Source: Sphaerolaimus hirsutus (Eukaryota > Nematoda > Chromadorea > Monhysterida > Sphaerolaimidae). Taken from it: a stretch of DNA of 64,000 nt. Both the position numbers and the translations under genes were made by a program. The stretch lies in contig CAXIWS010000275.1 of the NCBI GenBank assembly GCA_964036195.1, forward strand, positions 62,001 to 126,000. Direction: 5' to 3'. Of this stretch, positions 20,857 to 32,400 are shown piece by piece. Below the pieces are notes generated by a model. It did no database searches. It saw nothing but the letters and a program-made list of their open reading frames with translations, and was not told the DNA's origin. The first letter of the stretch is position 1. Every line of letters starts with the position of its first letter.

Positions 20857-22138
20857 CTGCTTCGCGGGCCTGGGCTTTGTCGGCGGTGATTACACGTGTG
20901 GCCCAGAAAGCCGCGTCGTGTTCTGTGTGGGTGACTAATCTACTAATTAGGGCTCGCGCCTGCGCCGCATAGAAACACACAATTAGTAAACTAGCGGGAT
21001 CCGTCAGATCCGCCCAGGGCAGGGTGGGGTCCTCTTTGACGGTGGCCACGAAATAGTAGTATAAATGAAGTATGCTTTGCAGCTCGGTCTTGTTGATGAT
21101 CGACATGCCTTCTTTCGATTCGTAGCCCTTGTGCACCAGCGTAGATGACAGCGTGACGCCCTCCTCGAAATCGCCGGGCGCGGGCAACATGGTGGCGCCA
21201 TGCACTGCCTTGACGTTGTAGGCGCGCAGTAGTCCATGGTATGCTGCCACCGAGTTGGCCTGAATGAGCTGGCGGTGCCTGCGGAACACTGTTTCCAAGT
21301 GAACCACAGGGCATAGTTGGTACTGTGTGAGCCTATCAATAAGGGTGGGTTCCGGTTTCAGGACGGGTTCCACCCAGTCCTGCACGTAAATCATACGCGT
21401 CAGTTGTTTACTGTCTCCAAATAGAAGTAGCATGCCGTTCACTGGGAGCTGGGCCGCCTGAACCACGCTAATTACTGCAGCGTCAGACGCTAATGACGCT
21501 TTGTCAACAATTACCGCACATGCACACACACTTTTTATACACGTGTCGTGGGCGGAGTCTAAAGTGACATGGATTTGACCGGGCTGCACCACTTCCAAAA
21601 ACACACGGTGCAGCCTGACTGTAGCCCTGACATATTTAGACAGCGCCCTACGCAGCACCTTGCCCCAAAACCCTTTGTCAATTAAACTAGCCTCTCCAGC
21701 CCGGGCGCCCGCCACGCCTGCCTTGAAGTCGTCGAACGGCTGCTTGTCTCCATCGTCGGCCGTGAGGTGTGGCACTTGCTCTGTCAGCTGCGCGCGGATG
21801 ATGGTGTCGTCCGTGCAGTTGTTGATGATCTCGTCTACCAGCTCGTAGTCTTTCTTGGCGCTGTCGTACTTTTCCAGCGCTGCAGTCCACTCTGGGCTGA
21901 GGCGGATGATGTTGTGGCCGGTTTGCTGTGCTAGGGTGTGCAGAGTTGGTAATTGGGTCGCTGGAGTGGTGCCATAAGTGGCATCACTTTCCCACATGGG
22001 ACTCAAAACGTGCACCGGAAATGCCGCCCTTAATTTCAAAAAGTTCTCAAAACCTTCCAGTTTTTGCATTTCTGTGTGTCGGCCATGGCGATCCATTTTG
22101 CGCGCTCCCGCAACAAAACTTCTAAAGCCCCAAAAATG
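20857..22138 (-). pseudogene. Element G helicase middle region, first tandem copy
   Basis: Encodes the same residues as 19553-20834, including VIVDKAS, FGDSKQL and the start of motif V, then runs into the 22-bp junction and the second copy. The 1304-bp offset is constant and I saw no differences, so the duplication is very recent or an assembly artefact. The frame differs by one from the upstream P-loop frame: the upstream frame stops at 22036 while this frame opens at 22096. Confidence 0.75.
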
Positions 22139-23142
22139 TCCCGTTGTCCTAATTTATTCAGGTTGGTCAGTGCCCTGCGCGCTCCTTCGTCGGCCGCTGA
22201 ATTCACGGTGCACGTGATGAGCGTCGAGTGGTACTTGGCGTTCGGCTGCTTGTCGGACGGCAAGTTGGAGCCCGCGCGCACCCTGGGTCTCGCATTATAA
22301 TAATTATAGCCGCGTGAACACACATACGCCAATTGATTTTGTGTGGTGGTTTTCCCAGACCCGAAAGGCGAGTCACACATAATCAAAAGGGGTTTGCGCA
22401 TGCGAACGGCTGTGATTACTGCTCCTACCTGTCCTTGCTGCGGCAGAAACTCACCCAATTTGGCCTGAATCATTTGTTCATTTCTTCCCCTGAACAATGA
22501 TTTGTATTGCTCATTAGCCTCGCGGCTAATTAGCGCCCAGTCTGTCTCGTCATCCAGCAGACGCAAATTCAATATTACAGCTAATTGGATTTGCGCCTCC
22601 AGGGTGAGTACTTTTGACCCCTGAACCACCTTTGGCACCCAGCTGACCGGCGTCTTGTTCAGGGCGGCCTGCAGTGACCGCATGGTTCGATCATAGTTTG
22701 GCGAATCGTTGGAGCCGCGCACCATGAACCGGCCATCTTCAAGGGTACGGGGCAACGCTGCTTGTGATGCCGACATGTCCAACTTCGCTCGTAGCATCGT
22801 GCATGCTGGCTCTGAATCCACACTGGTAATTTGTACTGATAAGTTGAGACTGCCCGCAGCTGGTTTATCTTCATCAGGCTGGGCCTGCACTAGACTCAAA
22901 ACTGACATGGGCGTCGCTTGGTTCAGCAGCTGCGTCTGCGTATTCACCTGTTCCAGCAGATGAATGTGCTGCTCCTCTGGCCCTTCAAAAGTGTCCGCTT
23001 GTAACTCCTCTGGGTCAGGGCGACGCACCATGATATCACACGCAGTGCCCTGCAGTGTGTGCTCCCAAAACACGTTAGCACACACATCCGTTGTGCGCTT
23101 CGCTTGAAACCGTAAAAATGACTCGTTGTAGCAGTGGGCCAC
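22036..23142 (-). pseudogene. Element G helicase, P-loop region
   Basis: Frame of 368 codons containing the Walker A motif in MCDSPFGSGKTTTQNQLAYV, preceded by conserved-looking LEAQIQLAVILNLRLL and QAKLGEFLPQQ segments that resemble the Q-motif side of SF1B helicases. An Asp/Glu- and Gln-rich linker lies near its N-terminus. It overlaps the next upstream frame (23075-23883) by about 70 bp in another phase, marking a small indel. It is part of the same gene as the segments at 20857-22138 and 36479-36621. Confidence 0.75.
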
Positions 23143-23883
23143 TGCTCAAATACTCAAACACGTCCAAGTCGTTCAGGTCGTGATATTCCACATGGGCCAG
23201 TCCCAACTGCCCAGCACTCAAAACTTCCACCCAAGGGTCACTCACGTATTCGCGGTGCAAAATGACCAACCTTTCCGGCCCGGCATCTCCTCGCTCCGCC
23301 GCGCCCAGCAGTTCCAGGTTCTTATAATTCGATGGCGTGAAGGCCGCTCGCAGTCGCGCCGTTTTCCAGTCGCCCGAGTAAGGCTGGTAGCCGGAAGTGT
23401 CGCCGCGTGTCAATGTACGCGCCACTTGAGTGATACGCCGTGTGCCCTGCGTACTGACCACAATCGGTGCGGCAATGTTTAGGGGGCACTTGGTCTGATT
23501 ACCCCATACCGCCATGCCCGTGAACTCCCAGTACCTTGAGTTATCTATTTTTTGTGCAATTGCAGTCGCCAAAAAACGCATTCTGTGGCGCACCAGCGGT
23601 AAAAACATCGAGGGGTGTTGTTTCTGGATTTTGGCGCAAAGATCCACCAACTGGGTAGTTCTTTTATCCCTTGCCGACTTTGCCCGCTTGATCGAATAAT
23701 AAAAATACGGATACACTTCATCCGCGTTCACCCACTGTTCATTTTCGCTGAGTATTGCCATTGATTGCTCAGAAATTCTCACGTGACATTGATACTCCAC
23801 ATGCCCATCGGCACCTGTATCAATGTACACTCGATCCACCCAACCTTCAAATTTCCCTCTGCTGGGGTAGATTTCCGGCCCAT
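23075..23883 (-). pseudogene. Element G helicase, N-terminal region after the BEL insertion
   Basis: About 270 codons downstream of the BEL target site CCCAT (23879-23883). It has globular composition with motifs such as WVDRVYIDTGADG and LPLVRHRMRFLA; no known domain is recognised. The ~34 codons of this frame beyond 23883 belong to the BEL LTR and are not part of the gene. The upstream end is at 36479, on the far side of BEL, in a phase one base off, so the start was already shifted or a few bases were lost. Confidence 0.65.
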
Positions 23884-25194
23884 TGTGCTGACCGTGGCAA
23901 AATGGATGGATAAAGAAATACAGAGAATTGATAATTAGGCTCATATTCGCACATTTACTTATTTGCACTAATTTACTTTTCATGCACTATATTTATTTAC
24001 CACGCAAAGTATCAAATTGTATTTCCTGCACTATATTATTTATCCATGGAGAATATTTAATTAGGAAAGTGTTTTATGATTAATAGATATGTTTATGTGA
24101 AATATTTAGGTTAAAAAGTCAAATAAGTTATTATTAGGTGTATTAATATAAAATTAGGCTCATTCAACTCGCCATAATTTTCTGATTATTATTATATATA
24201 CATTTACATGGTTTACTTACGATTTGGGAAAGTCAAAACTTATAAATATTTATGTGCTACGTATTTACTTAGGCCAGCGTCCTAATAGAGAAATAGTGCC
24301 ATGTGTGCAACTAGCATTTACTGTACGTATTTACAAAGCCCTTCGCGTAGGCATAATTGTTATAACCCTGCTCATAAGTTATATTATATTTACTTTGATA
24401 TTATAATACCCTGCTCAAGATGAGTATATTATAGACCCTGCTCAATTACAATACCCATTTACTCCAAATAAGTCCCAATTTGTTAATTATGAAATATACG
24501 TTTCAGGAAGTGATTATTATTTTTGTGTTGAATATACCATGTTCTATTTACAACATTAGGAACATTCGCACTACTATTTACAGTTTTCGAACCCTATTAT
24601 ATTAGTTCCAATGTGCGTCAATGTTTCCTGACAAATTGAAGCAAATTAGTAAATCGGCCAAGTTTGCCGACTTCGCGCCTCTCAAGATTAATAGTTTTTC
24701 TATTAGCCCAATGTGTACTTGGTATTTCTTTACCATAAGTATTTGAATGTATACACGCATAGAATAAGCCAACTGTTTCGGTCAAATGTGTTTTATTGTT
24801 ATATTTGTGGTTTATTTGTGCATTTGTATTAGGAAATTACTGTAGCTGTTTTTCTATACATGATTTCCGTGTCTTAGCTACATTGGGAGTTTTTACTTCA
24901 GTCTGCGGACCCCAAGCTACTGAACGAAAATAAGCTAGCGATATAAACTTCGATTAGGAAGCTCGCTAGACTTTGCGCTTTTGTAACACGCTGTATCTGA
25001 TCAAAATAAAGTACCTGAAACAATTCGAACCCCCTTTTTCAACACACAACTACGAAATAAACTCAACTTGGCTGTCGACAAGTGGACGTTCGGCTACAAC
25101 GGGAAACCAACCACTCTAAAGGCCGTTTCTCACTACGGTCTTGAAGCAGCCGGATTCGGTGGTAGAAGACGCTGACTTCGGTGGCTTCATCACA
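23884..25194 (+). repeat. 5' LTR of the BEL element
   Basis: 1311 bp. A polyadenylation-type CAAAATAAAGTACC lies near 25002-25015. AT-rich upstream part; no gene is expected inside. Confidence 0.9.
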
Positions 25195-25211
25195 TGGCGC
25201 AGCGAGCAGGG
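25195..25211 (+). promoter_or_regulatory. Candidate primer-binding site of BEL
   Basis: TGGCGCAGCGAGCAGGG begins immediately after the LTR terminal CACA, as expected for a tRNA primer site starting with TGG. The tRNA is not assigned. Confidence 0.6.
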
Positions 25212-26422
25212 TGATTGCATGACATTGTGCTATCACCAAGCCGGAACGAACATTGTGCGGCAGTTGGCAGAACTTCAAAAGTCCTGCTGAACATCAATTG
25301 GCCTTGGCTGAGCGTTGGCTGTTGATTTGCAGACAGCATTGTGCCAAAGTCACGGCACTCCTGTCTACATCCTGGGAGCGGTTCTACGCTCACGCGCGGA
25401 GGACACTGGAGTTCTGACAAGCCTGTCAGGATTTCAGGCAGCTTTCACCAGTGTTCTGGCAAGGTGCTAGACGCTGGGCGGCACCGGCATTTGACAAGGA
25501 GTCATTGTCGGACGGTGGTCAAACTTTCGCTGGACGCTCCTGAACATCTGGACTCCAGAGACCGCTCGCACGTCCTTCCTATGCCAAGGGAGAGTGACCT
25601 GACGGAGACAGGATCGCCACAGAGCCACGCTAGTCAAAGGGCTGTTTTTTTGGGCATTCGCGGAGGTCCCTCGCTCCACTGGGTAAGAGTGGACTCATAC
25701 CTCGGAAGTGCAAAAGTAGGGGTATCAGTGTACAAAGGGCTGTAGCTGACAGAGGGCTGTAGCTGACAGAGAGTGGATTTGAAAATCAAGTATTAGGATA
25801 CTTGGTAGCGTGTAGGGGCTTTGCGGAGCTCCCAACAAATATACACGCTGTGCCTGCTCGGTACCATCAGATCAGACAGCACAAAAGTGCCAGAATTCTG
25901 CATTGCACAGGCGCAATTGCAGAGCAGTGTACAGAAACACTGCCCAGAATCAGAAAGTGCACCAGAGTGCACAGAAACGTGTCACAGGTGACACGGCAAG
26001 CGCAGCACTGCGCACAGCGGCACAGGAGCCGCTCAGGAAAGCAAGTGGCCGGCGTGGTCACAAGGCACACAGGTGTGCCAGAAAGAGCGCCAGAGCGCTC
26101 AGAAAAAGTGTGTACGGACCCTCTTTGGGCGCACACTGCTGGGCAAATAAATTGTTTATTGTCCAGGTGGATTTGACCGGTGTGTTGAAGTCAACGCGTG
26201 TAAACAATCACGTCAGGGGCTTTAGGAACACACCTGGTGCCAGTGCAGTAAAGGTCAACGCGTGAGAACACGTCAGGGGCCTGTAGGACTGCATTGGTAT
26301 TGTGCGTGGCACAACAAATCCGTGGTGCACAGAGCACTGCACAGAAAGACGCAGAGAAGCGTCCCAAGCGTCACAGGAGACGCACTATAAAGAGAAACAG
26401 TGAAGGAAAATTCGTCAGCAAA
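25212..26422 (+). other. BEL 5' leader
   Basis: About 1.2 kb without a convincing gene. It contains short near-repeats: AGCTGACAGAG twice near 25745-25770, and GTCAACGCGTG followed by CACGTCAGGGGC twice (about 26189 and 26253). These could be structured packaging elements. The gag frame is already open from 26294 but has no ATG until 26423. Confidence 0.5.
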
Positions 26423-29400
26423 ATGGTTTCGCCAACGGGTCACATCAGAAAGACCCTGGGGCCAGCAAAGCACAGGGTAGACAACAGATTGGCAAGAGAA
26501 TATGCCAAATATGACCCAGAGTTATTTGCGGGAGCAACAAAGGAAGAAAAGAGAACAGAAATGAGAAGAGTGATTGCATCTGTCAAACAGGAGGGTGCAA
26601 AATTGGAAAGTGCAATGACTGCAGTGAGAACTCAATTTGACGCATGGAGGGATGTCGTCAAGGACATTGACGAACCCGACCAGATGGAACAAGAACAAAA
26701 GATATACCAAGACTCATATGAGGAATATGCAAACATGTCAGACTTGGTGACACAGAAAATTGCAGCCATGAATGTGTACATTGAAGAATTGCAAGACATG
26801 ATCCAGCAACTGAGCGGAAGTACTATGTATGAAGTCAATACAGCATTCATACAGCAGATGGCTGCCCAGATGGCTTTGACAGCTCAGGAAGCTGCTCCGG
26901 GGGCCAGTTCAACCCATACAACCACAGCAAAAAGCGTCAAATTACAGAAACTGGAAGTGGAACAGTTTACTGGGGAAATTGTCAAATTTCGATCATGGTG
27001 GCAAATGTTCGAATCCCACATTCACAATCGAACAGATTTGGAGGACATTTCCAAGTTCTCATACTTGAGGAGCTTGCTGAAAGGCTCAGCATTTGGCATG
27101 ATCAGTGGATTGAGTGTGACCGCAGAAAATTATGCACCCGCAATTGCAATGCTCAAAAAGAGATATGACCAGCCAGTTGTGGTCAGAAACACACTGATGA
27201 GTAATATCATGAAGCTGCGACAGGCCAGGAATACCTGTCATGATATGAGAATTTTGTTTGATACAATTGAAAGGCTGCTCCAGCAGTTGGAGTCACTGGG
27301 TGAATCAGTGGAACATCCAATGCTGTTGAGCCAGCTGCAACAAAAGGTGCCACCCGAGGTTCTCAGAGAAATCCAGAAGGAACAGGGAACTGAGGAAGCC
27401 TTGACGGTGGAGACATTCAGAAAGCTGTTTGGCAAGCAGCTAGCGCTCAGTGAGGCTGTACAGCACGCACAGCAAACTGAGGCACCAGTTCAGCAATCGC
27501 GCCAGGGGTTTGGGAATAATCCGCGCGCACAGCAATTCAATAATCGATTCCAAGGCAATGGGAATCGATTCAGAGGGCCAGAGAACCCAAGGACCAGCAC
27601 AGGGAGTATGTCTGTGATCCAAAATGGTCAGAGTGCACCACAGGCTGGATTCATGAATCCTGGGAGGCTGTGTGTGTTCTGCAATGACACACAGCAATTA
27701 CACTTTAATGATAAGTGTCCAAAGTTCAAAACTGCCAGAGAAAGAAGAGTGATTTTGTCAAAGGCAGAGCGATGCCTGAGATGCCTGCAGAAAGGGCATT
27801 ACATGAATCAATGTCAATTTACAAGAAGTTGCTTCTATTGCAAGTCCAATAGGCACCACACTGCGGTGTGCCCAGAGAAATTTGGTGACAATAGCAATGC
27901 AAACGCTGGACGGCAAATTCCATCATTCAAAGCAAATGGTCAACAGAATGGCCAGCAATCAGCAAACAATGGCAGAAAGTCTGTGCCGATGGCCGGTCGA
28001 CCAGCACAGAGCCAACAGAGAAAGGCCACAGTGAATTGTGTCACTGTGGAAGAAGCTGGACCAGAAGTGGTAGAGACAGAAACCATATCCAGCACAGTGG
28101 TTACAGAACCAAATACAAAGCAACAGAATACGTCAGTAAACCTGTCAGTAAACAGGAATATGTCAATGCTGATGACAGCCAGAACCGTGATTGAGGCCTC
28201 AGAAATGGATACAGAGATGGAGCCTGAACAGCCACCACTACAGATCCAAGCGTTCCTGGACACAGGATCCCAGGGAACGTACATGTCAGAGAAAGTGGCC
28301 AAGAAACTCAATTTGAAGAGTACAGGTGAACACCATATCCAGGTGTACACATTCGGAAATGAAAAGCCGCATTATAAAGTAGTACAGCAAGTGGAATTCA
28401 GAATGCGGCTTAGAAATGGCCAGAAAGTTGATATGGTGGCTGATGTGGTCCCGACGTTGACCACAGAACAAGTCAAAGTGCCTGTGTCAGAACAGGACGA
28501 AAAGTACCTGCAAAAGTACTTCCCGGATGAGAGTTACTTTGCAGACAGAATTCCCAAAGAAAAAGGGACAGAGTGCAAGTTCAAGCCAGACATTATAGTA
28601 GGCTTGAATTATTTCTGGGACTTAATGTCCAGAAACACCAGCACCACCAGACTTCCGTCAGGATTGTATGTCATTCCATCAAAATTGGGATTGCTGATGG
28701 GAGGTGGGCAGCTGACAAGCAACAGAAATCAATGGACCACGGATGGCGCATATCCAGTGGTGGTCAACACAATTGTGCATCAAATTCAGAGAGAAAAGTG
28801 GTACGAGGAAGCACCGTTGTCAATTGCTCCTGTACCAAATGTCAAAGATATGGACAGACTGGATACCATTGGCATAATGGACCAGCCAGACCTCGTCGAG
28901 GATGATGAAGCCATCAAGCAATTCAATGAGAGTGTACAGAGAAACCCAGATGGACGGTACTCTGTAAAGTTCATGTACAAACCAAATTTGCATGAACTCC
29001 CAGATAACAAAGCAATGGCGTTCAAGAGGTTCAGGTACCTCACCAACAGGCTCAAGAAAGACCCAGAATTACTGGAGAAAATTCAGGCAATCATGAAAGC
29101 ACAAGAGGAGCAAGGAGTGATTGAGAAAGTCCAAGAGGATATTATGGATGGCAGAAAGTTCCATATATTGCCTCATCAACCAGTGATAACGCCAGAAAAA
29201 ACTACCACAAAGGTCAGAGAGGTATATGATGCCTCAGCAAAACCGCCAGGCATGCCAAGCTTGAACGAGTGCATGTACCGCGGTCCAGTTATACTACCAC
29301 AGCTGGTAGGGATGCTGATGCGATTCCGATTGCATGGAATTGCACTGGTCGCAGACATAGAGAAAGCGTTTCTGCAGATTAGTCTGCAGGATAGTGACAG

Positions 29401-32400
29401 AGATGTGACAAGATTTCTGTGGTACAAGGATCCCACGAAACCATCTATGGAGGACAACATTCAGATTTATAGATTTGCCAGAGTGCCATTTGGTATAATC
29501 TGCAGCCCAGCGCTGCTGGCGCTGACAGTCAGATACCACCTGAATCAAGCTGGCACAGAAAATGCAAAATTGATCGATGAAAATCTGTATGTGGATAATT
29601 TGATCCTCAGTGTGGACACAGAGCAGAGAGCAATCGAATTGTACCAGGAATCCAAAGTGCTGTTCACAGAGGCACAGATGAATCTGAGAGAATGGAACAG
29701 CAACAATAAGAGCTTTACTTGGCAATTGGCAGAGTCAGATGTGGCCAAGGAAATTGTCACAACAGTCCTAGGAATGAAATGGGACACAGAGAGCGACCAG
29801 ATGTGGCTGAAAACACCAAAGACAATTCAGCAATCACAATTATCAGAAACTGACCAGAAAATCAAACTTCCCACGAAAAGGACAGTTGCAAAGGTGACTG
29901 CGGGATGTTTTGATCCAATGGGACTTGTCAGTCCTGTCCTACTGCCAGCAAAGAGATTTTTGCAAACGTTATGGCATTCAGGACCAAGTGCCAAAGAGTG
30001 GGATACTCCCCTATCTGAGGAACAGACAGCAATTTGGCAGCAATTAGAGAAAGAATTGCTCAAGGTTGGACAGATGAAGTTCAACAGAAATCTGAATTAT
30101 CAGAGTGGTGCAGATGCACAACTGCACATCTTCGTTGATGCCTCAGCAATGGCATACAGCACAGCGGCATACATATGCCAGAAAACAGAAAATAACAGCG
30201 GCACATCAAGCCTACTGTACTCCAGATTGAGACTAGCTCCAAAGAAACCAGAAGTGACAATTCCACGGCTGGAATTGTTAGCAATGTTGATCGGCAGCAG
30301 AATGTCAAAGTTTATTCACAAAGAGCTCAAGGACGTCAAATTCAGTCAAACAGTTGTATGGTCAGATTCAACCTGTTGTCTGAAGTGGCTAACAACAGCG
30401 AAGCCACTAGCATGTTTTGTCAAGAACAGATTGGATGAAATCAAGAAAATTCAGAGCGAGACAGAGAACATGCACGTCAGACACATCGCAGGACTGGAGA
30501 ACCCAGCTGACATGGCCACAAGAGGCATGAATATGTCAGAGTTGGAAGGCAGTAACCTGTGGTGGAAGGGGCCAGAATGGCTAATGACTGGAGAGTGGCC
30601 AGAGCCGAAAGTGGAGCCAGTTACGCCAGAAGTAATGGCAGAAATCAAGAAAGAAGAGCTCAAGTTCCCAAAAGCCAGTCCAATTTACCTGGGCGCCACA
30701 CAGCAAGTAGTCAGTGACCCAGATGCCAGCAATGTGCAAGCTGATGAAAGCAAGCAAAGTAATCCATTGGGAATTGAGATTCAGAGATTCTCATCACTGA
30801 CAAAATTACTGGATGCAACAGTATATGTGATGAGATTTGTGCGACAGATGCACAAAAAGCGCATCAAAAATGACAGTCAGAATGGATTGTCAGAAATCAT
30901 GAAAAGTATCTGTGGTACAGTAAAACCACAGGGAATTATCAGTATTGAAGAAAGAGAGATTGCGTTGAAATATTGGATCAAAGTGACGCAACAAAATCAT
31001 TACAAAGGAGTGGCAGAGATTCTGGCAACAAGCCACAGCAAAGGCAGCCAGAATGGCAAGAAAACAGCTGCAGATCAGCAGTTGATCAAATGGCTCAATG
31101 TGCAAATGCATCAGGATGGAATCCTGAAGTGCCACGGCAGAATGGAGCATACAGACCCTCAGGAGGTCACAGTGCCACTCATACTGTTGCCAGCAACGGC
31201 TACAGTGACTCAGCTGATCGTCAGAAACCAGCATGAAAAGTTAATGCACGCAGGAGTGCAACACACATTGGCAGCGATCAGACAAAAGTACTGGATTACA
31301 CAGGGCAGACGGGTGATCTATAATGTGACCAGAACCTGCCCAACCTGTAAGAAATTGGGAGCGAAGCCGTACCAGCTTCCACCAATGCCAGATTTACCAG
31401 AAACCAGAGTTCAGAGAGCCAGACCGTTCCAGTACACGGGCTTGGATTATTTGGGACCAGTTTGGTACAAAGTGGACAAAGATCACAGGAAAATGTGGAT
31501 CTGTTTGTTCACATGTATGGTGACACGTGCAGTTCATCTGGAAAGTGTGCTGGACATGACAGCACAGGAATTCCTGAACGCAGTCAGGAGATTCATCGCC
31601 AGGCGTGGAAAGCCTGAGGCAGTGATTTCAGACAATGTAACGCAATTCAAATTGACAGAGAAAGTGCTCAGCACAAGCACTGACAAGGCCATCAATACTG
31701 GAAAGGAATGGTCAGAAATGGTCAAAAGTGGAGTGGTACAGACTTACTGCTCACAGCAACAAATCCAGTGGAACATGACTACTCCTATGGCACCATGGCA
31801 GGGAGGTGTCTATGAGAGAATGGTGGGCATCACCAAGAAACATTTCAAAGCAGCTGTGGGGCACAGAATGTTAACCCTGCAAGAATTGTTGACACTTCTG
31901 TCAGAAGTCGAGGCAGTAATCAACAGCAGGCCAATCTCTTACATCTATGGTGATGTGAAAAGCCTCAGAGTGTTAACGCCAAAAGACTTCCTGACAGGGG
32001 AAGGTCAGATTGGAGCACCACAGTTTGACGCAGACAAAGATGGAGAATTTGTGCCCAGAATGGATAACGCAGCAAAATTGCAGAAATATTGGGAGACAAC
32101 CCAGCAAACTTTGGATAAGTTCTGGGACTTGTGGCATCAAGAGTATATCCCAAGCTTGAGGGAAAGAACTCAGGTGACGCACAAACATGGCAGATTGACA
32201 GCGACTCAAGAACCCAAAGTGAATGAAGTTGTACTGATTTATGAAGAGAACATGCCCAGAGGTGCATGGAGGATGGGTCGCATCGAGCAGTTAGAGCCCA
32301 GCAAAGATGGACAGATTCGCTCAGCAAAAGTCAGAACTGCCAACAGAAATGTGGTCAGCAGACCACTCAATCAATTGTATCCGCTGGAAATCAATTCAAA

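Noticed and set aside
19431..23983. Helicase as an ordinary host gene unrelated to the retroelement
   Set aside because: Its segments are collinear and co-oriented with pol, lie inside the outer LTRs and the TTAT duplication, and end before the 3' LTR. A one-off host capture is still possible and is kept as the alternative.
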